Assembly: GCA_018606645.1 (NCBI GenBank)
Contig: JAGVRI010000002.1
Location: forward strand, 62,001-126,000
Length of the DNA stretch: 64,000 nucleotides
DNA from: Chloroflexota bacterium
GTDB taxonomy: Bacteria; Chloroflexota; Anaerolineae; JAAYZQ01
Direction: 5' to 3'
Position 1 is the first letter of the stretch. Every line of letters begins with the position of its first letter. Position numbers and translations under genes: made by a program. Below are positions 32,958 through 40,353 of this stretch, piece by piece. The notes under the pieces are model-generated. The model was not told where the DNA came from and searched no databases. It was given only the letters and a program-made list of their open reading frames with translations.

Positions 32958-34270
32958 ACCAACGACGAATGGCAGACGAATTCGAGGAAGCGTTGCAGCG
33001 AGCCGAGCAAGGCCAGCCGGTGGAAAAACGCTTCGCTCCGCTGGTTGAACTGGTGGGTCGGATGGCATTCTTGTCTCAACCCCCGCCGCCCCCAAATCAG
33101 CTCCGAAGCGGCCGGCAGCGATTTCTGACCCAGGCCTCCCGGCTGCGCGCTCAAGAGGTTAAACCCAAAATCACCGTATGGAAAGGAAGAACCGAGATGA
33201 GAGGAGTGATGAAACTGGCCACAGCCTTGATGGTAGTCATCCTAATCGGCGGCATGGCGCTGGCAGCAGCGCCGGCGATGGCCGACAGCCTCCCTGGCGA
33301 CCCGCTCTACGGTCCCAAGCTGGCTTTGGAGCAAGTCCGGCTGGCCTTGACCCGCGGGCCGGAGGATCGGGCTGAGGTGGGGCTGACCATGGCCGAGCGG
33401 CGGCTGCAAGAAGTGATCGCCCTCATCGAGCAGAATCGTGGGGTGGATGAGCCGACCATGAACCGCGTCGAACAGCATCTGATGAACGCCTTGCGATTGG
33501 CGGCCCAGGTGCAAGACCCGGCGGCGAGTCGGGCGCTACAGCGACTGGCGCTGGCCATCCAGGAGCGAGAGCGGACCATGACCCGGCTGATGGATCGCAC
33601 GCAACAATCCAGTCAGGAACGGCTCCGCCAGGTCCTGCGCATCATGGAACGGGTGCGCGCCGAAGCCCAGCTCGGACAGGAAGACCCGAACGGCCTTCGC
33701 CATCGTCTGCGGCAGGGGGTGCCGCCGGTCCCCACCGACATGCCCCCCTCCGATCATACGCCGGGACCGTGGAAGACCCCCGGCCCCTCGATGCCCACTG
33801 AGCCGGCGCGGCACGGTCCAGCCACCGGGGCCCCTTATGGTCCAGGCGGACCGCAGAACACCGAACCGACTGGCCCTGGCCCGCAACCAACCTGCACCCC
33901 CTCTCCTCAGGGTCCGCAGCCGGGAAAGGGTCCGGGCCCGCAAGCCACCTGCACCTGCACTTGTACTCCATCTCCCCAGGGTCCACAGCCGGGAGAAGGC
34001 CCCGGCCCGCAGCCGACCCAGCCGGCCGGACCGAACCCGACTGAGCCGCCCGGCCCTGGCCCGCAACCGACTCAGCCGGCCGGACCGAACCCGACTGAGC
34101 CGCCCGGCCCCGGTCCACAACCCACTCAGCCGGCCGGACCGAACCCGACTGAGCCGCCCGGCCCCGGTCCACAACCCACTCAGCCGGCCGGACCCTCGCC
34201 CTCGGCTACCCCTGGCGCGGGCGGAGGTGAGAATCCGGGCGGGCCGCAGCCTGGACCAGGCCGGCCGTAA
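32954..34270 (+). CDS. DUF5667 protein with proline/glycine-repeat tail, likely sigma-factor partner
   Basis: 438 residues. A cytoplasmic N-terminal part (about 1-75, FEEALQRAEQGQPVEKRF) is followed by a hydrophobic segment (about 82-104) and the DUF5667 domain (LPGDPLYGPKLALEQVRLAL then repeated coiled helices, about 108-250). The C-terminal 170 residues are nearly only Pro, Gly, Gln, Thr and Asn, with an 18-residue tandem repeat. Its start lies within the stop of the sigma gene. The layout suggests a membrane-spanning anti-sigma or stress-sensing partner whose outside part reaches through the cell wall. That role is inferred. Confidence 0.82.
   Translation: MNQRRMADEFEEALQRAEQGQPVEKRFAPLVELVGRMAFLSQPPPPPNQLRSGRQRFLTQASRLRAQEVKPKITVWKGRTEMRGVMKLATALMVVILIGGMALAAAPAMADSLPGDPLYGPKLALEQVRLALTRGPEDRAEVGLTMAERRLQEVIALIEQNRGVDEPTMNRVEQHLMNALRLAAQVQDPAASRALQRLALAIQERERTMTRLMDRTQQSSQERLRQVLRIMERVRAEAQLGQEDPNGLRHRLRQGVPPVPTDMPPSDHTPGPWKTPGPSMPTEPARHGPATGAPYGPGGPQNTEPTGPGPQPTCTPSPQGPQPGKGPGPQATCTCTCTPSPQGPQPGEGPGPQPTQPAGPNPTEPPGPGPQPTQPAGPNPTEPPGPGPQPTQPAGPNPTEPPGPGPQPTQPAGPSPSATPGAGGGENPGGPQPGPGRP
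34019..34195 (+). repeat. 54-bp tandem repeat inside the DUF5667 gene
   Basis: A 54-base unit begins at 34019, 34073 and 34127 with a partial fourth copy at 34181. Copies are nearly identical at the base level, so they are recent. Each encodes 18 residues containing PTQPAGPNPTEPPGPGPQ. Confidence 0.9.
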
Positions 34271-34291
34271 GAACAAACCACCAGGACAGCA

Positions 34292-34372
34292 AGAGGGTGG
34301 AGGGGCCCAGGCTTCTCCACCCTCTCTTATGGGCCTCACCCTCCCGCAGGCTGGTCAAGGCTGCGGGAGGGT
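34292..34372. terminator. two long hairpins between convergent genes
   Basis: An 11-bp stem AGAGGGTGGAG with its complement (34292-34302 with 34315-34325) and a 12-bp perfect stem ACCCTCCCGCAG (34338-34349 with 34361-34372). Neither is followed by a T-run on either strand. They lie where the sigma/DUF5667 and amidohydrolase/CYTH transcripts converge. Confidence 0.55.
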
Positions 34373-34379
34373 CAAAAAT

Positions 34380-36359
34380 CTAGAAGGAAACGTATTCATC
34401 GCGGACCAGCCGCGCCTTGTCCACCGCCAGGACAGACAACAGTTCGGAGATCATCTCCGCTTTTTGCATCGCATCCTGCTTGCTCCAGGTGCGGGCCTTG
34501 ATCTCCAGGTACGATTCCCCACCTGGGGCCGGCGGCTGGATGAGGCGGTCCAGATTGACGGCAAAGTCCACCCCTTGGTACTTGATCCGCCATCGTCGCC
34601 GGATTTTATCCACCCGCCGCTCCTCCTGGGGCTGAAAATACTCGCGGTAGAAACGCAGGCTCCGGTCTGCGGCGGCGGTGAATCGCGAACGGGACAACAA
34701 GACCGAATCGGCGTATTCGCGCTCGACGGTGGGGCCGCGGAGGGTCAGGCTGTAGTTGGGCCGCACCTCCAGCCCGCGATCGAGCAAATAGTCTTCGCGA
34801 TAGCGGATGATGTCCGCTTCGGCATTGGCAAAGAGGAAATAGGTGTCGTACTGCTTGCGCTCGCTCTGCTTGAGGACCATCACCTCCGGGCAGCTCAGCA
34901 GGCGGTTGACCAGCGCCTCTTCATCCTGGATGCCGACCTTGACCTGCACCTCGTAGGTCTCGGTCCATTGCAGCGTGCCCAATGCCACCAGTTTATCGAG
35001 CAGGCTCTGCTCGCGACGGGACAGAAAGGCGCCCACCTGGGTCGCGATCCGCTGAGCTTCGGCGCGGACCTGATCCTCATCCACGGTGAGCAGTTGGCTG
35101 TCGCGCATCACCCAGCGGCCGTCGATCATGACGTGCCGCACGTCGTGGGATTTGGCGGTATATACCAGTTGCGAGTAGAGGTTGTCGGGCGAGAGGTCAA
35201 AGCGGGGCACATGATGGACCTCATCCAGGGCGACGAGGGCCAGGTCGGCGCGCTTCCCAGGTTCCAGGGAACCGATCAGGTGGTCCATGCCCAGAGCCCG
35301 CGCGCCGCCAATGGTGGCCATGGTCAGGGCTTGCCGCGCCGGCAGGGCGGTGGGGTCCTGGTGGAGTCCCTTGGGCAGCAGGGCAGCCAGGCGCATCTCC
35401 TCGAACAGGTCCTGGTCGTTGTTGCTGGCCTGGCCGTCGGTGCCAAGGCCGACCGGAATGCCTGCCCGGAGCAACGCGACCACATCCGCCACGCCGCTGG
35501 CCAGCTTCAGGTTGCTGGTGGGATTGTGGGCCACCCCTACCCCGTAACGGGCCAGGATCGCCCGGTCCTCTTCGGTCAGATGGACGCAGTGGGCCGCCGT
35601 GACCCGTCCGTTCAGGACCCCGGCCCGCTCCAGCGCCTCCACCGGCGAGACGCCGAACAGGGCGCGTGTCTCCTCCACTCCGCCGGCCGTCTCGGCGAGG
35701 TGGATGAGCAGCGGCGCGTCGTACTCGGCCGCCAACTGGGCCGCGCCGCGCAGCAGTTCCAGGGTGCTGGTCTCCGGGGCGTGGGGTCCCACGGCGGGGA
35801 TCACCAGAGGATGACCCTGCCAGGCTTCGATAAACTCCCGACAATGGGCCAGGCCCTCGTCAAAGTTCTCGGCGTCGGGCGTGGGCCATTTCATGATCGT
35901 CTCGGCGCACACGGCCCGCATGCCGACTTGTGCGGCAGCCTGGGCGACCTCGTGCTCAAAATAATACATATCGGCAAAGCAGGTAATCCCGGAGCGGATC
36001 ATTTCTGCGCACGACAGCCATGTGCCCCAGCGGCAAAAAGCCGGGCTGACAAATTCGCGCTCCACCGGCAGCATGTAGCCGAACAGCCACACGTCCAACC
36101 GCAGGTCGTCGGCCAGGCCGCGCAGCAGGCTCATCGGCGCATGGCTGTGGGCGTTCACCAGGCCGGGCAAGATGACCATCCCCCGACAGTCCACCACTTC
36201 CGCCGCCTGCCATTCGCCTCGAATGGCCTCGCTCGGCCCAACGGCGACAATATCCCGTCCCTGGATGACCACAGCGCCCTGGGGAATGATCTCGCCCAGG
36301 GCGTTCATCGTCACCACCAGAGCATCGCTCAACAGCAGATCGGCCGCTTTGCTGGTCAA
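34380..36359 (-). CDS. amidohydrolase (MTA/SAH-deaminase type) fused to a CYTH domain
   Basis: A 659-residue fusion. Residues 1-430 form an amidohydrolase: VILPGLVNAHSHAPMSLLRGLADDL, LLIHLAETAGGVEETR, TAAHCVHLT and LGTDGQASNN are the motifs of the S-adenosylhomocysteine/methylthioadenosine deaminase group. After a helical linker, residues about 440-650 form a CYTH (triphosphate tunnel) domain: EVQVKVGI for the ExExK position, IRYRED, LTLRGP, SRSRF, KIRRRWRIKY and YLEIKARTW. CYTH enzymes act on triphosphates. It lies downstream of moeA-mobB and a small acidic protein on the same strand. Confidence 0.88.
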   Translation of the reverse strand: MTSKAADLLLSDALVVTMNALGEIIPQGAVVIQGRDIVAVGPSEAIRGEWQAAEVVDCRGMVILPGLVNAHSHAPMSLLRGLADDLRLDVWLFGYMLPVEREFVSPAFCRWGTWLSCAEMIRSGITCFADMYYFEHEVAQAAAQVGMRAVCAETIMKWPTPDAENFDEGLAHCREFIEAWQGHPLVIPAVGPHAPETSTLELLRGAAQLAAEYDAPLLIHLAETAGGVEETRALFGVSPVEALERAGVLNGRVTAAHCVHLTEEDRAILARYGVGVAHNPTSNLKLASGVADVVALLRAGIPVGLGTDGQASNNDQDLFEEMRLAALLPKGLHQDPTALPARQALTMATIGGARALGMDHLIGSLEPGKRADLALVALDEVHHVPRFDLSPDNLYSQLVYTAKSHDVRHVMIDGRWVMRDSQLLTVDEDQVRAEAQRIATQVGAFLSRREQSLLDKLVALGTLQWTETYEVQVKVGIQDEEALVNRLLSCPEVMVLKQSERKQYDTYFLFANAEADIIRYREDYLLDRGLEVRPNYSLTLRGPTVEREYADSVLLSRSRFTAAADRSLRFYREYFQPQEERRVDKIRRRWRIKYQGVDFAVNLDRLIQPPAPGGESYLEIKARTWSKQDAMQKAEMISELLSVLAVDKARLVRDEYVSF

Positions 36360-36404
36360 TTCCTGCCCTCCGCCTGTCCCGGGAGAATCGGCTGCCAGGA
36401 GACG

Positions 36405-36635
36405 TTAGAGGTCCTCTTCATCCTCCTCTTCCCACTCATCCTCGATCTCCTCGTACAGCTCTTCTTCTTCCATCTCCCAGTCCTCGGCCTCCAGGTCCTC
36501 CTCCTGCATGCCAAAATCGCCGATGTCCTCGAAGGTGAGGCAGCCAAGTTCCGGGTCGTATTCGATCTCCTCAGAGCTGCAGATGCCCCGTTCCCAGAAC
36601 AGGCAATTCATGGCTCGACAGATGATCCGCGTCAT
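36405..36635 (-). CDS. small Cys-containing acidic protein
   Basis: A 76-residue protein. The first part has spaced cysteines (MTRIICRAMNC, then GICSSEEI and LGCL), suggesting a small metal site or disulfides. The last 35 residues are almost all Glu and Asp (MQEEDLEAEDWEMEEEELY onward). It lies between mobB and the amidohydrolase/CYTH gene, close to both, and has the same orientation, so it is part of that operon. I do not recognise the family; DUF1540-like small Cys proteins are the nearest look-alike. Confidence 0.65.
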   Translation of the reverse strand: MTRIICRAMNCLFWERGICSSEEIEYDPELGCLTFEDIGDFGMQEEDLEAEDWEMEEEELYEEIEDEWEEEDEEDL

Positions 36636-36661
36636 AGTCCCCTGTCCTCCATTCCAGCGCC

Positions 36662-37183
36662 CTATGTGGACCGCTCTGGATTCCTTCGGAGATAGAGCTT
36701 TTCCAGCAGATTGACCACCCCGGCCGCGTCATCCAGATCAAACTGAGGCACAGGCATTTCTACCGGATAGTCGGTCAGGATGGCAATCAATTCCTCCGGA
36801 CCGCACAGCAGTTCGGTCCCCCGCGCGCGGCGGGTGACCTCGATCTTGGGCTTATCGCCGCGCTTGTAGCCTTCCGTCAGGACCAGGTCCACCTCCCCCA
36901 TCAGGGGGACGATGTCATCCAGTGGCATCTCGGCTTCCAGTTGGCGGATCAGGGCCACCCGATGGGGGCTGGAGATGACGACGGCATCGCTCCCGGCCTG
37001 GGCGTGTCGCCAGGAATCCTTGCCGGGCCGGTCGATCTCAAAGCCGTGGGTATCGTGCTTGACCGTGCCGACCCGGTAGCCTCGCCGCTTCAGTTCGCGG
37101 ATGATCTTTTCCAGCGCCGTGGTCTTGCCCACTCCGGACTTGCCGACAACGGAAATGACCGGCGCCCTGTCGTTCGGACTCAT
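36662..37183 (-). CDS. mobB: molybdopterin-guanine dinucleotide biosynthesis protein MobB
   Basis: A 173-residue P-loop GTPase-like protein, which assists attachment of GMP to molybdopterin. Walker A GKSGVGKTT is at residues 14-22, followed by TALEKIIRELKRRGYRVGTVKHDTHGF with the diagnostic KHD/THGF of MobB, then GSDAVVISSPHRVA and LVLTEGYKRGDKPKIEV. The ATG at 37183 overlaps the stop of moeA, so translation is coupled. The open frame extends upstream to 37228 but that would enter moeA. Confidence 0.93.
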   Translation of the reverse strand: MSPNDRAPVISVVGKSGVGKTTALEKIIRELKRRGYRVGTVKHDTHGFEIDRPGKDSWRHAQAGSDAVVISSPHRVALIRQLEAEMPLDDIVPLMGEVDLVLTEGYKRGDKPKIEVTRRARGTELLCGPEELIAILTDYPVEMPVPQFDLDDAAGVVNLLEKLYLRRNPERST

Positions 37184-38457
37184 ACTCGGATCCCCTCTGG
37201 CCAATCCAGCATCTGCACCGTCACCCAACTGCCGGCCGCTACCCGTTCGATCCCCTCCGGGATGACGGCCAGGCCGTTGGCTTTGGCCATGGAGGTCAGC
37301 ACCCCCGATCCCTGCTCCCCGGTCGTCCGGGCATGGTAGCCGTCATCCTGCCGGGTGACGATGACCCGCACAAAGGCGCGGCGGCCGCTGTTGGTCAACG
37401 GCTCATCCAGGATGGCCTGGATGGTGGGTTTGTCGAGAACGGTGTGGCCCAGCATCTTGAGGATCGCCGGCCGGGCGAATTGCTCGAACGAGACCATGGC
37501 CGAGACCGGATTGCCGGGCAGGCCAATGAGGGGCACGCTCTGGCCCGGCGCCCGGCCGGGCAGCAGGCCAAAAGCCAGCGGCTTGCCCGGCTTCATCCGC
37601 ACCTGCCAGAACTGCATCCGTCCTTCCGTTCCCAGGACATCTTTGACCACGTCATAGTCCCCCACTGAGACGCCGCCGGAGGTGAGAAAGAGATCCGCTC
37701 CCTGCTCCAGGCCAGCCCGGATCTTGGCCTTCAGGTCAGCCTGGGTATCCCGGGCGATCCCCAACCGGATCGGGATGCCGCCGGTGCGCATCACCAGTGC
37801 GGCATTGGTGTACTCATTCGAGTTGCGGATCTTGCCCGGGGTCAGCGGTTCGTGCACCTCCAGCAGTTCATCGCCGGTCGCCAGGATGGCCACGCGGGGG
37901 CGCCGATGGACCCACACCCTCTCACGTCCCAGGGAGGCCAAGACGCCGATCTCCTGAGGACGTAGGACCCGTCCCCGGGCCAGCACCAGCTCCCCGTGGC
38001 GAATGTCCTCGCCGGCGGGACGGACGTTATCGCCGAGGCGCACCGCCTTGCGCACCTCAATCCAGTCGGCCGGGGCAGACAGGCGCGTATCCTTGGGGCG
38101 GTCATAGTCGTTGGTGTCCTCAAAGGGGACGACAGCGTCAGCGCCCTCCGGCAGCGGCGCTCCGGTCATGATGCGGATGGCCGTGCCCGGTTCCACTCGC
38201 CTGTGGCTCACTTGCCCGGCGGCTACACTGTCGATCACCTTCAACCGCACGGGCGCTTCCCGAGCCGCGCCGGCCACATCTGAGGCGCGCACGGCATAGC
38301 CGTCCATGCCCGAGTTGTCAAAGGGCGGGATGTCGATGTCCGAGACGATCTCCTCGGCCAGAACCCGACCCAACGCCTCCAGGATTGGGACGTATTCCGG
38401 TTCCAGGGGTTCGATATGACGCAAGATCTCGGTCAGCGCTTCGTCGACGCTAATCAA
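37180..38457 (-). CDS. moeA: molybdopterin molybdenumtransferase MoeA
   Basis: Inserts molybdate into adenylated molybdopterin. The 425-residue protein shows IPPFDNSGMDGYAVRASD, GTAIRIMTGAPLPEGADAVVPFE, the domain III motif LFLTSGGVSVGDYD and PLIGLPGNPVSAMVSFEQF, all highly conserved in MoeA. Start: TTG at 38457 with GGAGG 8 bases upstream; the frame upstream to 38559 would cover the promoter. It leads a four-gene minus-strand operon (moeA, mobB, acidic protein, amidohydrolase/CYTH), so the cell makes a molybdenum cofactor. Confidence 0.95.
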   Translation of the reverse strand: MISVDEALTEILRHIEPLEPEYVPILEALGRVLAEEIVSDIDIPPFDNSGMDGYAVRASDVAGAAREAPVRLKVIDSVAAGQVSHRRVEPGTAIRIMTGAPLPEGADAVVPFEDTNDYDRPKDTRLSAPADWIEVRKAVRLGDNVRPAGEDIRHGELVLARGRVLRPQEIGVLASLGRERVWVHRRPRVAILATGDELLEVHEPLTPGKIRNSNEYTNAALVMRTGGIPIRLGIARDTQADLKAKIRAGLEQGADLFLTSGGVSVGDYDVVKDVLGTEGRMQFWQVRMKPGKPLAFGLLPGRAPGQSVPLIGLPGNPVSAMVSFEQFARPAILKMLGHTVLDKPTIQAILDEPLTNSGRRAFVRVIVTRQDDGYHARTTGEQGSGVLTSMAKANGLAVIPEGIERVAAGSWVTVQMLDWPEGIRV

Positions 38458-38487
38458 CGATGGTACCTCCTTCTCTCGAATGAAATC

Positions 38488-38516
38488 ATTATACTCGCAA
38501 AGCCAGAGTTGGTCAA
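38488..38516 (-). promoter_or_regulatory. promoter of the moeA operon
   Basis: Minus strand: TTGACC (38511-38516), 17 bases, TATAAT (38488-38493). The leader to the TTG start would be about 24 bases. Confidence 0.75.
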
Positions 38517-38720
38517 GCGTTTGATGCGCTGGTCGTAGGGCTGTGGCAAAATCCAGCACCCAGTGGGAATCGAGGCTTTACCCGGAACCGAATCACGCAC
38601 AACCCAGCTAAAGCTTCGACTCCTGGCCGGTTTCGCAAAGCCGCAGCCGGCCTGTCAACCTACTTGGCAACAGCCGTACCGCTGGTCGTGTGTCCGTTTC
38701 TGTCACCCCGGAGGTGATCT

Positions 38721-39956
38721 CTATTCGTACACCTTCTCGTCGGCGCGGTCCGCCTCCGCCGCATCCCGCTCCACGTCGCGCCCCGTCTGTGGGCTGCCGA
38801 GCAGTTCGCGGTAATACTCGTGCTGGATAATGAGCGACATCACTTCGTTGGTCCCCGTCCAGATCATGATCAGCCGCGTGTCGCGCATCAGCCGCTCGAT
38901 GGGGTAGATGTTGGTGTAGCCGATGCCGCCGAGGATCTGCATGGCGTGGTTGACGATCTGCCAGGCAGCCTCGGTGGCAAACTTTTTCGCTTCCGACACG
39001 AGCCGTCGGCAGCGGCGCGGATCGTCCCCAGCGTCCACGGCGCGGGCGGCACCATAGACCAGCATCCGCGCCGCGTCGAGCTGGGTAATGCTATCGGCCA
39101 CCTTGAAGCTCACCGCCTCAAAGCTGCGGATCTTCTGGCCGAATGCCTTGCGCCGGTCGGAATAGCGGGTGGCCACCTCCAGGGCGGCACGGGCCATGCC
39201 CAGCGCCCCGGCAGCGCTGGTCAGCCGCTCCGGGATCATCATCTGATAGAACACCGCCGCCGCTCCGTTCTCCACGCCGATGAGGTTCTCTACCGGTACC
39301 CGCGCCCCTCGGAAGCGGATGCGCCCTGTGCCCCCGCCCCGCGTGCCCATGAGTCCATAGACATGCTCCACCTCCACACCCGGCCCCCGCTCGACGATGA
39401 AGGCGCTCAATCCCTCATGGGGTCTGGCCTCCGGATCGGTCCGGGCATAGACCAGGAACAGGTCGGCTCCCTCGGCACCAACCACGAACCGCTTTTGCCC
39501 ATCCAGCACAAAATGGTCCCCTTCCCGGCGGGCCAGGGTCGTCGTGCCGAAAAAGTCCGAACCACCCCGCGGTTCGGTCAGCGCCTCGGCCACGGTGAGC
39601 CGACCCTCCAGCACCGGGCGCAGCCAGCGCTCCTTTTGGGCCGGCGTGCCAAAGACGTTCAGCGCCTCGCCGACAATGCCGGGCAACGAGTAGAGACAGG
39701 CCAGCGATGTCCCCAAGACGCCCACCTCCTCCAGGGCGACGATCTCGTCGGTCCAGCCCAGGCCCCGCCCGCCATATTCGACCGGGAAGCGCAGGCCGAG
39801 CAGGTGCCGTCCGGCCAGCTCCTGCACATAGTCGCGGGGATAGCTCACCCGGTCGGCATCCATTTCCAGGATGAGCTGGCGCGGCACCGCCTTGACAAAG
39901 GCCCGCACCTCATCGCGCAGCGTTTGTTGTTCCGGGGTCAAGATGGCTTCCAGCAT
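38721..39956 (-). CDS. acyl-CoA dehydrogenase
   Basis: A 411-residue flavoprotein of the acyl-CoA dehydrogenase family. N-terminal helices, then [16 protein letters not shown] for the AEALTEPxGGSD FAD motif, [21 protein letters not shown], and the C-terminal domain with [21 protein letters not shown] and [23 protein letters not shown]. The usual base Glu (YEGT in medium-chain members) is IWTGTNE here, so the base must be elsewhere, as in isovaleryl-type members, or lost. Substrate unknown. Monocistronic, with its own strong promoter. Confidence 0.92.
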   Translation of the reverse strand: MLEAILTPEQQTLRDEVRAFVKAVPRQLILEMDADRVSYPRDYVQELAGRHLLGLRFPVEYGGRGLGWTDEIVALEEVGVLGTSLACLYSLPGIVGEALNVFGTPAQKERWLRPVLEGRLTVAEALTEPRGGSDFFGTTTLARREGDHFVLDGQKRFVVGAEGADLFLVYARTDPEARPHEGLSAFIVERGPGVEVEHVYGLMGTRGGGTGRIRFRGARVPVENLIGVENGAAAVFYQMMIPERLTSAAGALGMARAALEVATRYSDRRKAFGQKIRSFEAVSFKVADSITQLDAARMLVYGAARAVDAGDDPRRCRRLVSEAKKFATEAAWQIVNHAMQILGGIGYTNIYPIERLMRDTRLIMIWTGTNEVMSLIIQHEYYRELLGSPQTGRDVERDAAEADRADEKVYE

Positions 39957-39995
39957 CTTCCAGGCTCCTTTCTTCCATCGATCTGGCCGGTTCAG

Positions 39996-40024
39996 ATTGT
40001 ACCCTACCCTGGGAAGCCTGTCAA
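39996..40024 (-). promoter_or_regulatory. promoter of the acyl-CoA dehydrogenase gene
   Basis: Minus strand: TTGACA (40019-40024), 17 bases, TACAAT (39996-40001). The start site lies about 33 bases before the ATG at 39956, which has an AAAGGAG site. Confidence 0.75.
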
Positions 40025-40104
40025 AGCTGGTTCGCCGCTGCCGTGTGCCCTTTTCCCGCTCCTAACGTTCAAGTGCCTGCTGGACCCGACCATAGCCCTC
40101 CCCC

Positions 40105-40205
40105 TTGCACCGGAGTCGAGGCTGTAGCCAGCGAACCGGTCCGCTTGAAGACTCCGCTCCCCTTGCCGGGAGTCAAGAGCCGGTCCGCCTGAAGGCTCGA
40201 CTCCA
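40105..40205. repeat. degenerate direct repeats in the intergenic region
   Basis: CCGGTCCGC followed by yTGAAGrCTC occurs at 40136 and 40180, and CTTGCnCCGGAGTC-like words occur at about 40105 and 40163. The region 39957-40353 has no other content than the two promoters and the palindrome listed separately. Confidence 0.4.
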
Positions 40206-40246
40206 TAACCGTGCTCTGCTCCACTTCGCTCCGGTCGCCCAGCGAT

Positions 40247-40275
40247 TTGACATCGGGGCAGGAATATGGTATCAT
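40247..40275 (+). promoter_or_regulatory. promoter of the DUF885 peptidase gene
   Basis: TTGACA (40247-40252), 17 bases, TATCAT (40270-40275). The start site would be near 40282, inside the palindrome at 40277-40309, and the leader about 72 bases. Confidence 0.75.
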
Positions 40276-40276
40276 T

Positions 40277-40309
40277 ATCCTATATCCTCTAGGATAGAGG
40301 ATATAGGAT
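40277..40309 (+). promoter_or_regulatory. long palindrome over the transcription start (candidate operator)
   Basis: Two perfect 14-bp arms, ATCCTATATCCTCT (40277-40290) and its complement (40296-40309), separated by AGGAT. It begins one base after the -10 box, so a bound protein would block initiation. Alternatively it could form a stable hairpin at the 5' end of the mRNA. The AT-rich arms with TATCC/GGATA words resemble GntR- or MarR-type operators. Confidence 0.6.
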
Positions 40310-40353
40310 GGAGTGGCGTTCGGTGGTGCGACAGGGTTGAATGGGGATGGCTC

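Noticed and set aside
34019..34195. 54-bp tandem repeat considered as CRISPR
   Set aside because: Repeats are contiguous without unique spacers and are translated as part of a Pro/Gly-rich protein.
33837..36695. 952-residue plus-strand open frame
   Set aside because: It runs antisense to the amidohydrolase/CYTH gene and through the DUF5667 gene; composition is the His/Gln/Gly-rich type of a GC-rich shadow frame and no domain is seen.
38820..40127. 435-residue plus-strand open frame
   Set aside because: Antisense to the acyl-CoA dehydrogenase and across its promoter; shadow frame.
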